This document shows positions 25,669 through 36,133 of a stretch of 64,000 nt of DNA, piece after piece. The stretch's first letter is position 1. Every line of letters starts with the position of its first letter. Position numbers and translations under genes: made by a program. The stretch comes from Acrocarpospora catenulata (lineage in GTDB: Bacteria > Actinomycetota > Actinomycetes > Streptosporangiales > Streptosporangiaceae). The notes below the pieces were generated by a model. The model was not told the origin of the DNA and made no database searches. It worked only from the letters and a program-made list of their open reading frames with translations. Location of the stretch: contig NZ_JAHCST010000041.1 in NCBI RefSeq assembly GCF_018476525.1, positions 1 through 64,000 of the forward strand, read 5' to 3'.

Positions 25669-27468
25669 ATGGATGCGGAAAGTGATCACCCTGTTGACGT
25701 CAGCGTGCTCGTCCCGGCGTTCAACTGCCGTGCGTACCTCGACCGGTGCCTGACCTCGCTGCTGGTCCAGCGGGTCAGCAAGGAGATCATCGTGGTGGAC
25801 GACGGTTCCACCGACGACAGCCGATCCCTGCTGGACCTGTACGCCCGGTACCACCCCAACCTCACCGTCATCTACCAGGCCCACACCGGCACCCCGGCCA
25901 GCGGCCGCAACCGGGCGTTGTCGCGGGCCCGCGGCCGGTACGTGTACTTCTGCGACGCCGACGACTACCTCGGCCCGCAGGCCCTGGAGAAGCTGGTGGC
26001 CGCCGCCGACCGCACCCGTGCCGACATCGTGGTCGGCAAGGTGGCCGGTCACGGCCGCAAGGTTCCCATCTCGATGTTCCGGGCCAACGCCGACCGGATC
26101 ACCCTGCTCGGCAGCACCGTCTACAACAGCCTCAACTGCTTCAAGCTCTTCCGCAGGTCGTTGCTGGACCGGCACCGCATCCGGTTCGACGAGACGCTCC
26201 GGATCGGCGAGGACATGGAGTTCACCGCGCACGCCTACTGCCACGCGGACGTGATCTCGGTGGTCGCCGACTACGACTGCTACCACCTGGTGGCCAGGGA
26301 GGACGGCACCAGCCTGATGCAGGAGCCGGGCAGCCGGGAGCCGCTCTCCTGGCTGCGCATGGTGCGCCAGCCGATCCGCCGGGTGGCCGAGCACGTGCCG
26401 CCAGGGGCGCTCCGCGACCACCTGCTGCTCCGCCACTTCACCTACGACATCCTGGCCCAGCTGGGCGAGCCGTTCCTCGGCGCCGACGAGTCCACCCGGG
26501 AGAAGATCGCCATCGAGGTGGCCGACCTCTGCGCCGAGTGGCTCACCGAGGGCGTGCGGACCCGGCTGAGCGCCACCGACCGCGCCCGCCTGGCCTCGCT
26601 GACCGACCCCGACCGCCTGGTACGGCTGGCGCGGGTGCAGACCGCCCCGCTGCGCCGCCGGCTGACCGGCCTGGAGTGGCAGGACGACCGGTTGCTGATC
26701 TCCGGAACCGTCGCGCTGGCGGGGTTCGACGGCGCGGTCGGCCTGCTGCTGCGGGAGCGTTCCCGGCGTACGGAGCTGACCGTCCCGGTCACCCAGGTGG
26801 CCGACCTGTTCAGCGCGTCGGTGGCGGTCGCCGGGCTGGCCACCGGGGTCTGGGACGTCTTCGTGGCGGTGGAGTGCGAGGGCATCCGCCGGATCGGGCG
26901 TTTGGGGCCCGACCGGGAGCGGCGTGGCGTCAGCCCGGTGCCGCGGTTCACCGGCGGGGTGGTGGCGCTGCCGTACCTGACCCGGCCGTACGGGAATCTC
27001 AGCCTGGACGTGGGCGGGCATGTGATGCGGGTGCCGGCCTCTGTGCGGTTGACCCACAGCGAGTGGGTGGAGCGGCGGTTACGCGTCGAGGGGCTGGTCA
27101 CCGTGGGGGGCCGGCCGGGGGCCTCCGCGGTGCGGCGGCTGGTCTGGCGGGAGCGGCGGACCGGGCAGGAGCGGCTGGAGAACGCCCTGGCCACCGGGTC
27201 CCGGGCGTTCGTGGCCGAGACCCGTCCGCTGGGGCGGGGGATCTGGGACGCCTACCTGGAGCTGGACATGGGTGGGCCGACCGCGCGATTTCCGGTCAAG
27301 GTGACCGAGCCCAAGGCGCTGGAGCGCACCCGGATCTGGTGGAGCGGCCCGGTCCGGTGGACGGCCCGGCCGTACGCGACGGCGGTGGGGCACCGGCTGA
27401 GTGCGGCGGTGCGGCGGACCAGCGTGCTGGGGCTGGCGAGGCGGTGGTTGCGGCAGTGGCGGCGGTGA
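25669..27468 (+). CDS. Family 2 glycosyltransferase, wall-polymer type
   Basis: A 599-residue GT2 enzyme. The catalytic domain (about 9-230) has VSVLVPAFNCRAYLDRCLTS, VDDGSTDDS and the metal-binding CDADDYL; RIGEDMEF carries the probable base. The C-terminal 300 residues look like two beta-sandwich modules similar to those in teichoic acid glycosyltransferases (TarS type), and the chain ends in a basic stretch. It probably adds sugars to a wall polymer or glycan. It lies 98 bases behind the kinase gene; a functional link is only suggested by proximity. Confidence 0.82.
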   Translation: MDAESDHPVDVSVLVPAFNCRAYLDRCLTSLLVQRVSKEIIVVDDGSTDDSRSLLDLYARYHPNLTVIYQAHTGTPASGRNRALSRARGRYVYFCDADDYLGPQALEKLVAAADRTRADIVVGKVAGHGRKVPISMFRANADRITLLGSTVYNSLNCFKLFRRSLLDRHRIRFDETLRIGEDMEFTAHAYCHADVISVVADYDCYHLVAREDGTSLMQEPGSREPLSWLRMVRQPIRRVAEHVPPGALRDHLLLRHFTYDILAQLGEPFLGADESTREKIAIEVADLCAEWLTEGVRTRLSATDRARLASLTDPDRLVRLARVQTAPLRRRLTGLEWQDDRLLISGTVALAGFDGAVGLLLRERSRRTELTVPVTQVADLFSASVAVAGLATGVWDVFVAVECEGIRRIGRLGPDRERRGVSPVPRFTGGVVALPYLTRPYGNLSLDVGGHVMRVPASVRLTHSEWVERRLRVEGLVTVGGRPGASAVRRLVWRERRTGQERLENALATGSRAFVAETRPLGRGIWDAYLELDMGGPTARFPVKVTEPKALERTRIWWSGPVRWTARPYATAVGHRLSAAVRRTSVLGLARRWLRQWRR

Positions 27469-27571
27469 CCCGACCGGTCACGCTCCGAACATGGGAACGT
27501 GTGCTCGAATGATGTGGTAGCCTGCAGGTGAAGTTCGAACAAACATTCGCTCCATCCGGTGCTTCGCTTAA

Positions 27572-27586
27572 TGCGAATAATTCGCA
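27572..27586. promoter_or_regulatory. Fur-family 7-1-7 operator upstream of cbiM
   Basis: TGCGAATAATTCGCA is a perfect 15-bp palindrome with a single central base and fits the TGnnAATnATTnnCA shape of Fur/Zur/Nur boxes. It lies about 50 bases upstream of cbiM. Further TTCGC-type half-sites are at 27546, 27563 and 27612. A metal-sensing Fur-family repressor (Zur or Nur) is the likely ligand; which metal is not settled. Confidence 0.7.
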
Positions 27587-27635
27587 ACTGCTCTAATGTT
27601 GTGGCAAGAGTTCGCAAAACACGGAGGTCACTGCC

Positions 27636-28655
27636 GTGCACGTGCCTGATGGGTTCTTCACCGCGTCTGTGTCCGTGGCGGCGGGCGTGGTCGCCGCCGC
27701 CGGTGTCGGCGTCGCGCTGCGCAACGCCCGCCAGGAGCTGGACGACCGCGCCGCGCCGATGGCCGGCCTGGTGGCGGCATTCATCTTCGCCGTCCAGATG
27801 CTCAACTTCCCGGTGGCCGCCGGCACCAGCGGTCACCTGCTCGGCGGCGCGCTGGCCGCCATATTGGTCGGGCCCTACACGGCCGTGCTCTGTATGGCGG
27901 TGGTGCTGCTCGTGCAGGGCTTCTTCTTCGCCGACGGCGGGCTGACCGCGCTGGGCGTCAACATCACCCTGATGGGCATCGTCACGGCGGCCGTGGCCTG
28001 GGGGGTGTTCCGGCTGATCGTCCGGGCCGCGCCGGGGAACCGGGCGGCGGTGGTGGCGGGCTCGTTCGTGGCCGCCCTGGTGTCCGTGCCGGCCTCGGCG
28101 CTGACCTTCGCCGCGCTGTTCGCGGTGGGCGGCACCGCGCCGATCGACGCGGGCGCGGTGGCCGCGGCGATGGGCGGCGTACACGTGCTGATCGGCATCG
28201 GCGAGGGTCTGATCACCGCCGTCACCGTGAGCAGCGTGCTGGCCGTCCGGCCCGACCTGGTGTACGGCGCGCGTGGCCTGGCCAAGCCGCTGGTGCTCCG
28301 CACCGCCGACGGGGAGCGCGAGGTGGCCCCCCAGCCCGTGTCGCAGCCGGCCCCGGAGGGGCGCCCGTTCCGGCCCTTCCTGGTGGGCGCCGGGGTCGTG
28401 ACGCTGCTGCTGGCCGGAGTGGTCAGCTTCTTCGCCTCCGGCGACCCCGACGGTCTGGAGCGGGTGGCCGAGGACAAGGGCTTCCTCGGCCAGGCCGGGG
28501 AGCACCAGTTCGGCGGGTTCGCGCTGGCCGACTACGGCGACGTGGGCGGCATCCCGGTCGGGGTGGCGGGCGTGATCGGCGTGCTGATCACGCTGGCCGT
28601 CGGGGTCGGCGTGGCCTATCTCGCTCGGCGGCGCAGGGCGAAGGCCGTCGCCTGA
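27636..28655 (+). CDS. cbiM: ECF transporter substrate-binding permease CbiM fused to CbiN-like domain
   Basis: The 339-residue membrane protein is the S-component of a nickel/cobalt-type energy-coupling-factor importer. GTG 27636 must be the start: in CbiM/NikM the N-terminal amine and His2 of MHVPDG coordinate the metal, and this frame begins exactly so. A further His lies in TSGHLLGG. Seven hydrophobic helices fill residues 1-225; the last 90 residues (helix, periplasmic DPDGLERVAEDKGF, second helix) are CbiN/PDGLE-like, giving a natural M-N fusion. It is followed by cbiQ and cbiO. Substrate could be Co, Ni or, given the Fur-type box, possibly Zn. Confidence 0.92.
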   Translation: MHVPDGFFTASVSVAAGVVAAAGVGVALRNARQELDDRAAPMAGLVAAFIFAVQMLNFPVAAGTSGHLLGGALAAILVGPYTAVLCMAVVLLVQGFFFADGGLTALGVNITLMGIVTAAVAWGVFRLIVRAAPGNRAAVVAGSFVAALVSVPASALTFAALFAVGGTAPIDAGAVAAAMGGVHVLIGIGEGLITAVTVSSVLAVRPDLVYGARGLAKPLVLRTADGEREVAPQPVSQPAPEGRPFRPFLVGAGVVTLLLAGVVSFFASGDPDGLERVAEDKGFLGQAGEHQFGGFALADYGDVGGIPVGVAGVIGVLITLAVGVGVAYLARRRRAKAVA

Positions 28656-28693
28656 CATGGGCTTGAGCACTGAAATCGGCAGGGGGCGCTGAG

Positions 28694-29482
28694 GTGGGCG
28701 CGGGGCATCACCATCAGCTCTACCGGCCGGGGGACACGCCCGTGCACCGGCTGCCTCCGCAGTGCAAGCTGCTGGCGGTGGTGGCCTTCGCGATCGTCGT
28801 GGTGGCCACCCCGCGGGAGCGGTTCTGGGCCTTCGGGGCGTATGCGGTGCTGCTGGCCGGGGTGGCGGTGGTGGCACGGGTGCCGCCCGGGTTCGTGATC
28901 CGGCGGATGGTCGTCGAATTGCCGTTCCTGCTGTTCGTCTTCGCCATTCCGGTTATCGGGCTGGGGGAGCGGGTCGAGGTCCTGGGGCTGGAGCTGAGCC
29001 GGGAGGGGCTCTGGGCGAGCTGGAACATCCTGGCCAAGGCGACCCTTGGGGTGGTGGCCTCGATCCTGCTGGCGGCCACCACCGAGCCCCGGGCGATGAT
29101 TCTGGGCGCCCAGCGGCTCCGGGTGCCGCAGTTGCTGGTGCAGATCGCCATGTTCATGGTCAGGTATCTGGACGTCATCATGGACGAGACCCGGCGCATG
29201 CGGGTGGCCCGGGAGTCGCGTGGGTTCCGGGCCAGGGATCTGCGCCAGGCGCCGATTCTGGCCAAGTCGGCCGGGGCGCTGTTCATCCGGTCGTACGAGC
29301 GGGGAGAGCGGGTGCACCTGGCCATGCTGAGCCGGGGCTACACCGGCACCATGCCGGTTATTTCGGATATGTCGGCAGGGGTGCGGCAATGGCTCACCGC
29401 CGGGGCGCTGCCGCTGGCCGCGGCGGCCGTCGCCGTGCTGACCACCCTGCTCGCCCATCTGCCAGGGCTGGGGCTGACATGA
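28694..29482 (+). CDS. cbiQ: ECF transporter T-component CbiQ
   Basis: A 262-residue membrane protein that couples the S-component to the ATPase. It has five to six predicted helices and the two short Ala-Arg-Gly-type coupling motifs near the C-terminus, here in MRVARESRGFRAR and HLAMLSRGYTG, which dock on CbiO. It follows cbiM by about 40 bases and precedes cbiO by 55, completing the CbiMNQO transporter. Confidence 0.92.
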   Translation: MGAGHHHQLYRPGDTPVHRLPPQCKLLAVVAFAIVVVATPRERFWAFGAYAVLLAGVAVVARVPPGFVIRRMVVELPFLLFVFAIPVIGLGERVEVLGLELSREGLWASWNILAKATLGVVASILLAATTEPRAMILGAQRLRVPQLLVQIAMFMVRYLDVIMDETRRMRVARESRGFRARDLRQAPILAKSAGALFIRSYERGERVHLAMLSRGYTGTMPVISDMSAGVRQWLTAGALPLAAAAVAVLTTLLAHLPGLGLT

Positions 29483-29537
29483 CGACCGCGGCCGAAGCGG
29501 GGGCCGAGATGAAGGTCAGGCGAGGGCGAGGGCGGAG

Positions 29538-30296
29538 ATGACGCTGGAGGTTCGTGATCTGGCCTATGCCTATCCGGATGGGACGCAGGCGCTCTTCGGG
29601 GTGAATCTGTCGATTTCGCGTGGTGAGCGGGTGGCTCTGCTCGGTCCCAACGGGGCCGGGAAGACGACGCTGGTCATGCATCTGAACGGCATTCTCACCG
29701 CCGGCCACGGTTCGGTCCGGGTGGCGGGGCTGCCCGTGGAGAAGGGCAATCTTCAGGAGATCCGGCGCCGGGTCGGCCTGGTCTTCCAGGATCCCGACGA
29801 CCAGCTCTTCCTGCCCACCGTGCGGGAGGATGTCGCGTTCGGCCCCGCCAATCTGGGCATCCGGGGGGCCGAGCTGGAGCGCCGGGTCACCGAGGCCCTG
29901 GCCAGGGTGGGCATGCTGGAGGTGATCGACCGGCCGCCGCACCACCTGTCCTTCGGCCAGCGCAGAAGGGTCGCGGTGGCCACCGTGCTGGCCATGGACC
30001 CGGAGATCCTGGTCCTGGACGAGCCCTCCTCCAACCTCGACCCCGCCTCCCGCCGCGAGCTGGCCGAGATCCTGCGCTCACTGGACGTGACGATCCTGAT
30101 GGTGACCCACGATCTCCCCTACGCGCTGGAGCTCTGCGAGCGTTCGCTCATCCTCTCCGGGGGCACGATCGCCGCCGACGGCCCGACCCCGGACCTGCTG
30201 GGCAACCCCACGCTGCTCGCCGCACACCGCCTGGAACTGCCCTACGGGTTCGCGGTTCCGCAAGGCGTCCCGGATCAAGCACCTCACGCACGGTGA
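29538..30296 (+). CDS. cbiO: ECF transporter ATPase CbiO
   Basis: A 252-residue ABC ATPase. Walker A is GPNGAGKT (36-43), the Q-loop is VFQDPDDQLF, the signature is LSFGQRRRVA (a normal ECF variant of LSGGQ), Walker B is ILVLDEPSSNLD and the switch His is in VTHDLPYAL. Completes the CbiMNQO importer. ATG 29538 has GGCGGAG upstream. Confidence 0.93.
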   Translation: MTLEVRDLAYAYPDGTQALFGVNLSISRGERVALLGPNGAGKTTLVMHLNGILTAGHGSVRVAGLPVEKGNLQEIRRRVGLVFQDPDDQLFLPTVREDVAFGPANLGIRGAELERRVTEALARVGMLEVIDRPPHHLSFGQRRRVAVATVLAMDPEILVLDEPSSNLDPASRRELAEILRSLDVTILMVTHDLPYALELCERSLILSGGTIAADGPTPDLLGNPTLLAAHRLELPYGFAVPQGVPDQAPHAR

Positions 30297-30332
30297 TGCG
30301 GAAGTAAAGTGGGCCTCGCGAGGAGGTCCACC

Positions 30333-30677
30333 ATGAAGCTGCGGCTCGCGCGGAGGTCACTCTCCGGTGCCGTCGTGGTCGCCGTCGAGGGCGAGCTCGA
30401 CCTGTTCACCGCCCCCTTCCTGCGCGACGAGGTCCGCGACGCGATCAAACAGGACGGCGCCACCCTGGTGCTGGATCTCACCGCACTGTCGTTCATGGAT
30501 TCCAGCGGCCTGAGCGTGCTCATCGAGGCCTGGCGGCTGGCCACCGGCGAGGGCGGCGGGGTGACGCTGGCCGCGCCGCAGGCCCCGGTGGCCCGGATTC
30601 TCCGTACCACGGGGCTGGACCGGCGGATCAAGGTGTACCCGGACGTCGACACGGCCATTTTGGGGCACCCCGAGTAG
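30333..30677 (+). CDS. STAS-domain anti-sigma factor antagonist
   Basis: A 114-residue single STAS domain of the SpoIIAA/RsbV type. LVLDLTALSFMDSSGLSVLI holds the conserved DSSG with the Ser that partner kinases phosphorylate. ATG 30333 is preceded by AGGAGG at the right distance; an in-frame start at 30309 lacks this. No RsbW-like kinase is adjacent, but the multi-domain protein at 50450-52678 has both a SpoIIE phosphatase and an RsbW-like ATPase domain and could act on such proteins. Confidence 0.88.
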   Translation: MKLRLARRSLSGAVVVAVEGELDLFTAPFLRDEVRDAIKQDGATLVLDLTALSFMDSSGLSVLIEAWRLATGEGGGVTLAAPQAPVARILRTTGLDRRIKVYPDVDTAILGHPE

Positions 30678-30710
30678 AACTTCATTCGGTTGGCAAGTTA
30701 GGGTCCGGCT

Positions 30711-31484
30711 ATGGACCTGAAGGATGCAGCAGCAATCATCTCCGGCGGCGCCAGCGGTCTCGGTGAGGCGACCGCGCGTGAACTGGCCGGTATCGGCGCG
30801 ACCGTGGTCATCGCCGACCTCAACGAGGAGCGCGGCAAGGCGCTCGCCGGTGAGCTCGGCGGGGTCTTCGTCCGCACCGACGTGGCGGACGAGGGTTCGG
30901 TGCAGGCCGCGGTGGACGCGGCGGTGGCCACCGGGCGGCCGCTCCGCGCGGTGATCAACAGCGCCGGGATCGGGTGGGCCTCCCGTACGGTCGGACGGGA
31001 CGGTTCCCCGCACGACCTGGGCGCCTTCCGGAAAGTGATCGACGTCAACCTGATCGGGACCTTCAACCTGATGCGGATCGGCGCGTCGGCCATGGCGCGG
31101 ACCGAGCCGGTGGGCGAGGACAAGGCGCGCGGTGTCGTGATCAACACGGCCTCGGTGGCGGGTATCGAGGGGCAGACCGGTCAGGTCGCCTACTCGGCCT
31201 CCAAGGGCGGCATCATCGGCATGACCCTTCCCGCGGCGCGGGACCTGTCGGTGATCGGGGTCCGGGTGCTGACCATCTGCCCCGGCATCATCGACACCCC
31301 GATCTACGGCTCCGGCCCGGAGGCGGACGCCTTCAAGGCGCAGCTGGCCGCGCCCGTGCCGTTCCCCAAGCGCATGGGCCGGGCCTCGGAGTTCGGGCAC
31401 CTGGTCCGGACGCTGATCGAGAACGACTACATGAACGGCGAAGTCATCCGCTTCGACGGCGGCATCCGATTCCAGCCGAAGTGA
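30711..31484 (+). CDS. SDR-family dehydrogenase, 3-hydroxyacyl-CoA dehydrogenase type-2-like
   Basis: A 257-residue classical short-chain dehydrogenase: SGGASGLGEATAREL dinucleotide motif, NSAG, catalytic YSASKGG with Ser-Tyr-Lys, and the PGIIDTPIY loop. Its pattern is closest to HSD17B10-type 3-hydroxyacyl-CoA dehydrogenases, which oxidise beta-hydroxyacyl-CoA in beta-oxidation and branched-chain amino acid breakdown. An enoyl-CoA hydratase follows after 8 bases, which supports that role. Confidence 0.85.
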   Translation: MDLKDAAAIISGGASGLGEATARELAGIGATVVIADLNEERGKALAGELGGVFVRTDVADEGSVQAAVDAAVATGRPLRAVINSAGIGWASRTVGRDGSPHDLGAFRKVIDVNLIGTFNLMRIGASAMARTEPVGEDKARGVVINTASVAGIEGQTGQVAYSASKGGIIGMTLPAARDLSVIGVRVLTICPGIIDTPIYGSGPEADAFKAQLAAPVPFPKRMGRASEFGHLVRTLIENDYMNGEVIRFDGGIRFQPK

Positions 31485-31492
31485 GGTCCCCG

Positions 31493-32257
31493 ATGTCCGA
31501 CGAGGTCCTGGTAGAAAGCGACGGCGGGGTCGCCGTCATCACCATAAACCGGCCCAAGGCCAGAAACGCGGTGAACGGGGCGGTGGCCCGCGGCATCGCG
31601 GCGGCGATGGAGGAGCTGGACGGGCGGGCCGACGTGTCCGTCATCGTGCTTACCGGTGCGGGCGGCACGTTCTGCGCCGGGATGGACCTGAAGGCCTTCC
31701 TGACCGGGGATCTCCCGATCCTGGAGGGCCGGGGCTTCGGCGGCCTGGTCGAGTCGCCGCCGAAGAAGCCGCTGATCGCGGCGGTCGAGGGGTACGCGCT
31801 GGCGGGCGGCTTCGAGCTGGCCCTGGCGTGTGACCTGGTGATCGCCTCGGAGGAGGCCAAGTTCGGCCTGCCCGAGCCCAAGCGCGGCCTGGTCGCGGTG
31901 GGCGGGGGCGTGCTGCGGCTGCCCCGGCGCATTCCGTACCACGTGGCCATGGAGATGGCGCTGACCGGGGATCACTACCCGGCGGCCCGTCTGTACGAGC
32001 TGGGCCTGGTCAACCGGGTCACCCCGGCCGAGGGCGCGCTGGCGGAGGCGGTGGAACTGGCCAAGAACATCGCGGCCAACGCCCCGCTGGCCCTGGCCGC
32101 CACCAAGAAGATCATCGTCGAGTCCGTGGACTGGTCCCGGGAGGAGATGTTCGCCAAGCAGGGCGAGATCTCCGACCCGGTCTTCGGCTCCAAGGACGCG
32201 ATGGAGGGCGCGGCGGCCTTCGCCGAGAAGCGCGCCCCGAACTGGAAGGGCGAATAG
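31493..32257 (+). CDS. Enoyl-CoA hydratase/isomerase (crotonase) family protein
   Basis: The 254-residue crotonase has INRPKARNAVN, the oxyanion loop GAGGTFCAGMDLKAF and the second oxyanion region AVEGYALAGGFELALACDL; LPEPKRGLVAVGGG follows. It hydrates or isomerises enoyl-CoA. The catalytic glutamates lie in LACDLVIASEEAKFGLPEP. It begins 8 bases after the SDR gene (GAGG ribosome site inside the gap), so the two form a beta-oxidation-like pair. Confidence 0.88.
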   Translation: MSDEVLVESDGGVAVITINRPKARNAVNGAVARGIAAAMEELDGRADVSVIVLTGAGGTFCAGMDLKAFLTGDLPILEGRGFGGLVESPPKKPLIAAVEGYALAGGFELALACDLVIASEEAKFGLPEPKRGLVAVGGGVLRLPRRIPYHVAMEMALTGDHYPAARLYELGLVNRVTPAEGALAEAVELAKNIAANAPLALAATKKIIVESVDWSREEMFAKQGEISDPVFGSKDAMEGAAAFAEKRAPNWKGE

Positions 32258-32312
32258 TCGGGTCTCCTGGGGGAAGTCCGCGTTCGTGGCCGGGAGTGCG
32301 TACCGTAAAGGC

Positions 32313-32915
32313 ATGAGCGAAGGACTTCCCCCTACCGCCAGGGAGCGTACGGCCAGTCTGCTGGCCGGGGCGCTCGGCAGTGCCCTGGTCATGGTCTTCC
32401 TGGTCGGTGGCATGTGGCTGCTGGAGGTGATCGACTACGTCGGCGGGGGCAGTCTCGACAGGTACGGCATCGTGGCCCGGGATCCGGACGGCCTGGTCGG
32501 CATCCTGGCGGCGCCGTTCCTGCACGCGGGCTTCGGGCATCTGATCGCCAACTCGCTGCCGCTGCTGATCCTGGGATTCCTGGCGGCCATCCGGGGGCTG
32601 GGCAAGTTCTTCGGCGCGAGCCTGATCATCGTGCTGGTGAGCGGGATCGGGGTGTGGCTGATCGCGCCCCCGAACACGGTGACCATCGGCGCCAGCGGCC
32701 TCGTATTCGGATATTTCGGTTATGTAGTGGCGCGAGGGCTTTTCGATCGCCGGATGCTGGACATCGTCCTCGGCGTGGTGGTGGCCGGGATGTACTACTC
32801 GATAATTTTCGGGGTGCTTCCCGGACAGGCCGGAATCTCCTGGCAGGGCCACCTGTTCGGGCTCATCGGCGGAGTGCTGGCCGCCTGGCTGCTGCGCCGC
32901 AGACGAGAGAACTGA
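32313..32915 (+). CDS. Rhomboid family intramembrane serine protease
   Basis: A 200-residue membrane protein with six hydrophobic helices. The rhomboid dyad is present: Ser128 in the GASG motif (TIGASGLVFGYFGY) and His180 in WQGHLFGLIGG; the HxxxN helix is HAGFGHLIANS. Rhomboids cut membrane-anchored substrates within the bilayer. ATG 32313 has AAAGG upstream and is favoured over 32286. Followed after 13 bases by a BlaI-like regulator, perhaps in one unit. Confidence 0.9.
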   Translation: MSEGLPPTARERTASLLAGALGSALVMVFLVGGMWLLEVIDYVGGGSLDRYGIVARDPDGLVGILAAPFLHAGFGHLIANSLPLLILGFLAAIRGLGKFFGASLIIVLVSGIGVWLIAPPNTVTIGASGLVFGYFGYVVARGLFDRRMLDIVLGVVVAGMYYSIIFGVLPGQAGISWQGHLFGLIGGVLAAWLLRRRREN

Positions 32916-32928
32916 CAGAATCATTCCT

Positions 32929-34803
<1,875 letters not shown>

Positions 34804-35649
34804 CTAACTGTCCATCAGCTTCTCAATGAAATGCACGGATTCAGTGGCGTTCAAGGCGCGTGCCTGGACCTGTTCGAACGCTGCGGTGTACCGGCCGACA
34901 TCCTTCGCGCTCTCGATCAGGTGCCCTCTTTCGAGCATCTCCACATAGACGATCCTCGGATCCTCGCCGTTGAACCCGAAAATGCAGAACGGAAAACCCA
35001 TCGCCTGGTGCGGTCCGGCGCTGAAGGGCAGCACCAGCACTGTGGTGTTCTGCCGATCGGCATCGGTGAGAAGCCTTCTGAACTGCTCGCGCATGACCGT
35101 CGGGTCGCCGACGGACCGGCGCAGCGCCGCCTCGTCCAGGACGACGGTAAGCGCTGGCCCGTCCGGATCGGTGAGGATCCGCTGCCGGGTCATGCGCAAT
35201 TCCACCTGCCGCTGTATCACGTCCAGCTTCGCGTCGGTTCGGGACAGCAGGCACGCGCGCGCGTAGTCGGGGGTCTGCAGCAATGCGTTCACGAGGCTGT
35301 TCTCGTAGATGAGGATGGAGGCCGCCTCATCTTCCAAGCTGAGTATGGTCTCGGTTCCCTCCTCCATGAGGTCGGAGTATCTGGACCACCAGCCCTTCTT
35401 GCGCGCCTCGCGCACCACCTGAAGCAGTTCCTCGCGGTGCGGCCCTTCGACGCCGTAAAGATCCAGCAAGTCTCGGGCGTCCTGGATGCGGACTGCCACT
35501 TGGTTGTTCTCGATACGGCTGATCTTGGCTGGCGAGCACTCGAGATGCTCGGCGACCTCCTCGAGGGTCCGTCGCGCGTTGGTGCGGAGCCGGTGTAGCT
35601 CGGCGGCGAGCCGACGTCGCTGCATCACGGGACTCCTACCTCTTGCCAT
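34804..35649 (-). CDS. XRE-type helix-turn-helix regulator with DUF5753 domain
   Basis: A 281-residue regulator of the large actinomycete HTH_31 plus DUF5753 family: RRLAAELHRLRTNARRTLEE, VAEHLECSPAKISRIENNQV (the HTH), WWSRYSDLMEEGTETILSLE, and then the DUF5753 ligand-like domain with VLDEAALRRSVGD and FSAGPHQAMGFPFCI. Such proteins are usually paired with a DUF397 protein; none is directly next to it, though one is at 37057. Start ATG 35649 or 35667. Divergent from the small membrane-protein gene at 35776. Confidence 0.88.
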   Translation of the reverse strand: MARGRSPVMQRRRLAAELHRLRTNARRTLEEVAEHLECSPAKISRIENNQVAVRIQDARDLLDLYGVEGPHREELLQVVREARKKGWWSRYSDLMEEGTETILSLEDEAASILIYENSLVNALLQTPDYARACLLSRTDAKLDVIQRQVELRMTRQRILTDPDGPALTVVLDEAALRRSVGDPTVMREQFRRLLTDADRQNTTVLVLPFSAGPHQAMGFPFCIFGFNGEDPRIVYVEMLERGHLIESAKDVGRYTAAFEQVQARALNATESVHFIEKLMDS

Positions 35650-35741
35650 CGTGCATCCCGCTTCCATGACCTTCGTCGTTCACTGTGTCGGATTCTGGAT
35701 CATACATTCTGCAATTTTCATTCCGTCGGATCCATCCTATC

Positions 35742-35751
35742 TCTTGCAAGA
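35742..35751. promoter_or_regulatory. TCTTGCAAGA palindrome
   Basis: Perfect 10-bp palindrome in the AT-rich gap between the divergent regulator and the small membrane-protein gene. TGCAA also occurs at 35710 (CTGCAATTT) and twice at 36045-36082, so it may be the recognition core of the local XRE regulators. Confidence 0.4.
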
Positions 35752-35775
35752 TCCTCCCTAGGTGAAGGAAAGCAC

Positions 35776-36015
35776 ATGTCTGTCCCGCAACGCCCCACTA
35801 CGGGCGATTCCGGCAGAAGCGCAGAGCGCGTGTTGACGCTGGCCGCAGCGCTTTGCATGGCTCTTGGGTGGCCCGAAGGGGCTGTCATCTGCCTGCTCTC
35901 GGCCCTGGCCTGTGTCCTTCCGGCCCTGGTCAGATGGGTGTATCGGGTGAGCCGTAACTGGTGCCGCCGTCAGGATTCCGGTGCCGACCAGCCTGGGAAC
36001 GACCCTTCCTCCTAG
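35776..36015 (+). CDS. Small membrane protein of unknown function
   Basis: A 79-residue protein with a hydrophobic span (about 17-54: LTLAAALCMALGWPEG then AVICLLSALACVLPALVRWV) that gives one long or two short helices, with polar ends. AAGGAAAG precedes the ATG at a good distance. Unrecognised family. It sits between two DUF5753 regulators and may be their target. Confidence 0.55.
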   Translation: MSVPQRPTTGDSGRSAERVLTLAAALCMALGWPEGAVICLLSALACVLPALVRWVYRVSRNWCRRQDSGADQPGNDPSS

Positions 36016-36044
36016 ACCAGTCATGCCCAAATCCCCTCGCAAGT

Positions 36045-36082
36045 TGCAAATCTCTCTTTGAAAGGTTCATACTGCAAATCTC
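36045..36082 (+). repeat. Tandem TGCAAATCTC repeats
   Basis: TGCAAATCTC at 36045-36054 and again at 36073-36082, 28 bases apart, directly upstream of the second DUF5753 regulator. The spacing of almost three helical turns suggests a two-site operator. Confidence 0.5.
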
Positions 36083-36133
36083 ATCAAGCAAGTCCTAGGG
36101 GCCTACCCGGACACTCATGGATGAAGGGCCGCG

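Noticed and set aside
27469-27635. Possible cobalamin riboswitch before cbiM
   Set aside because: The gap is too short, and the conserved B12-box and helical parts are not seen; a Fur-type palindrome explains regulation better.
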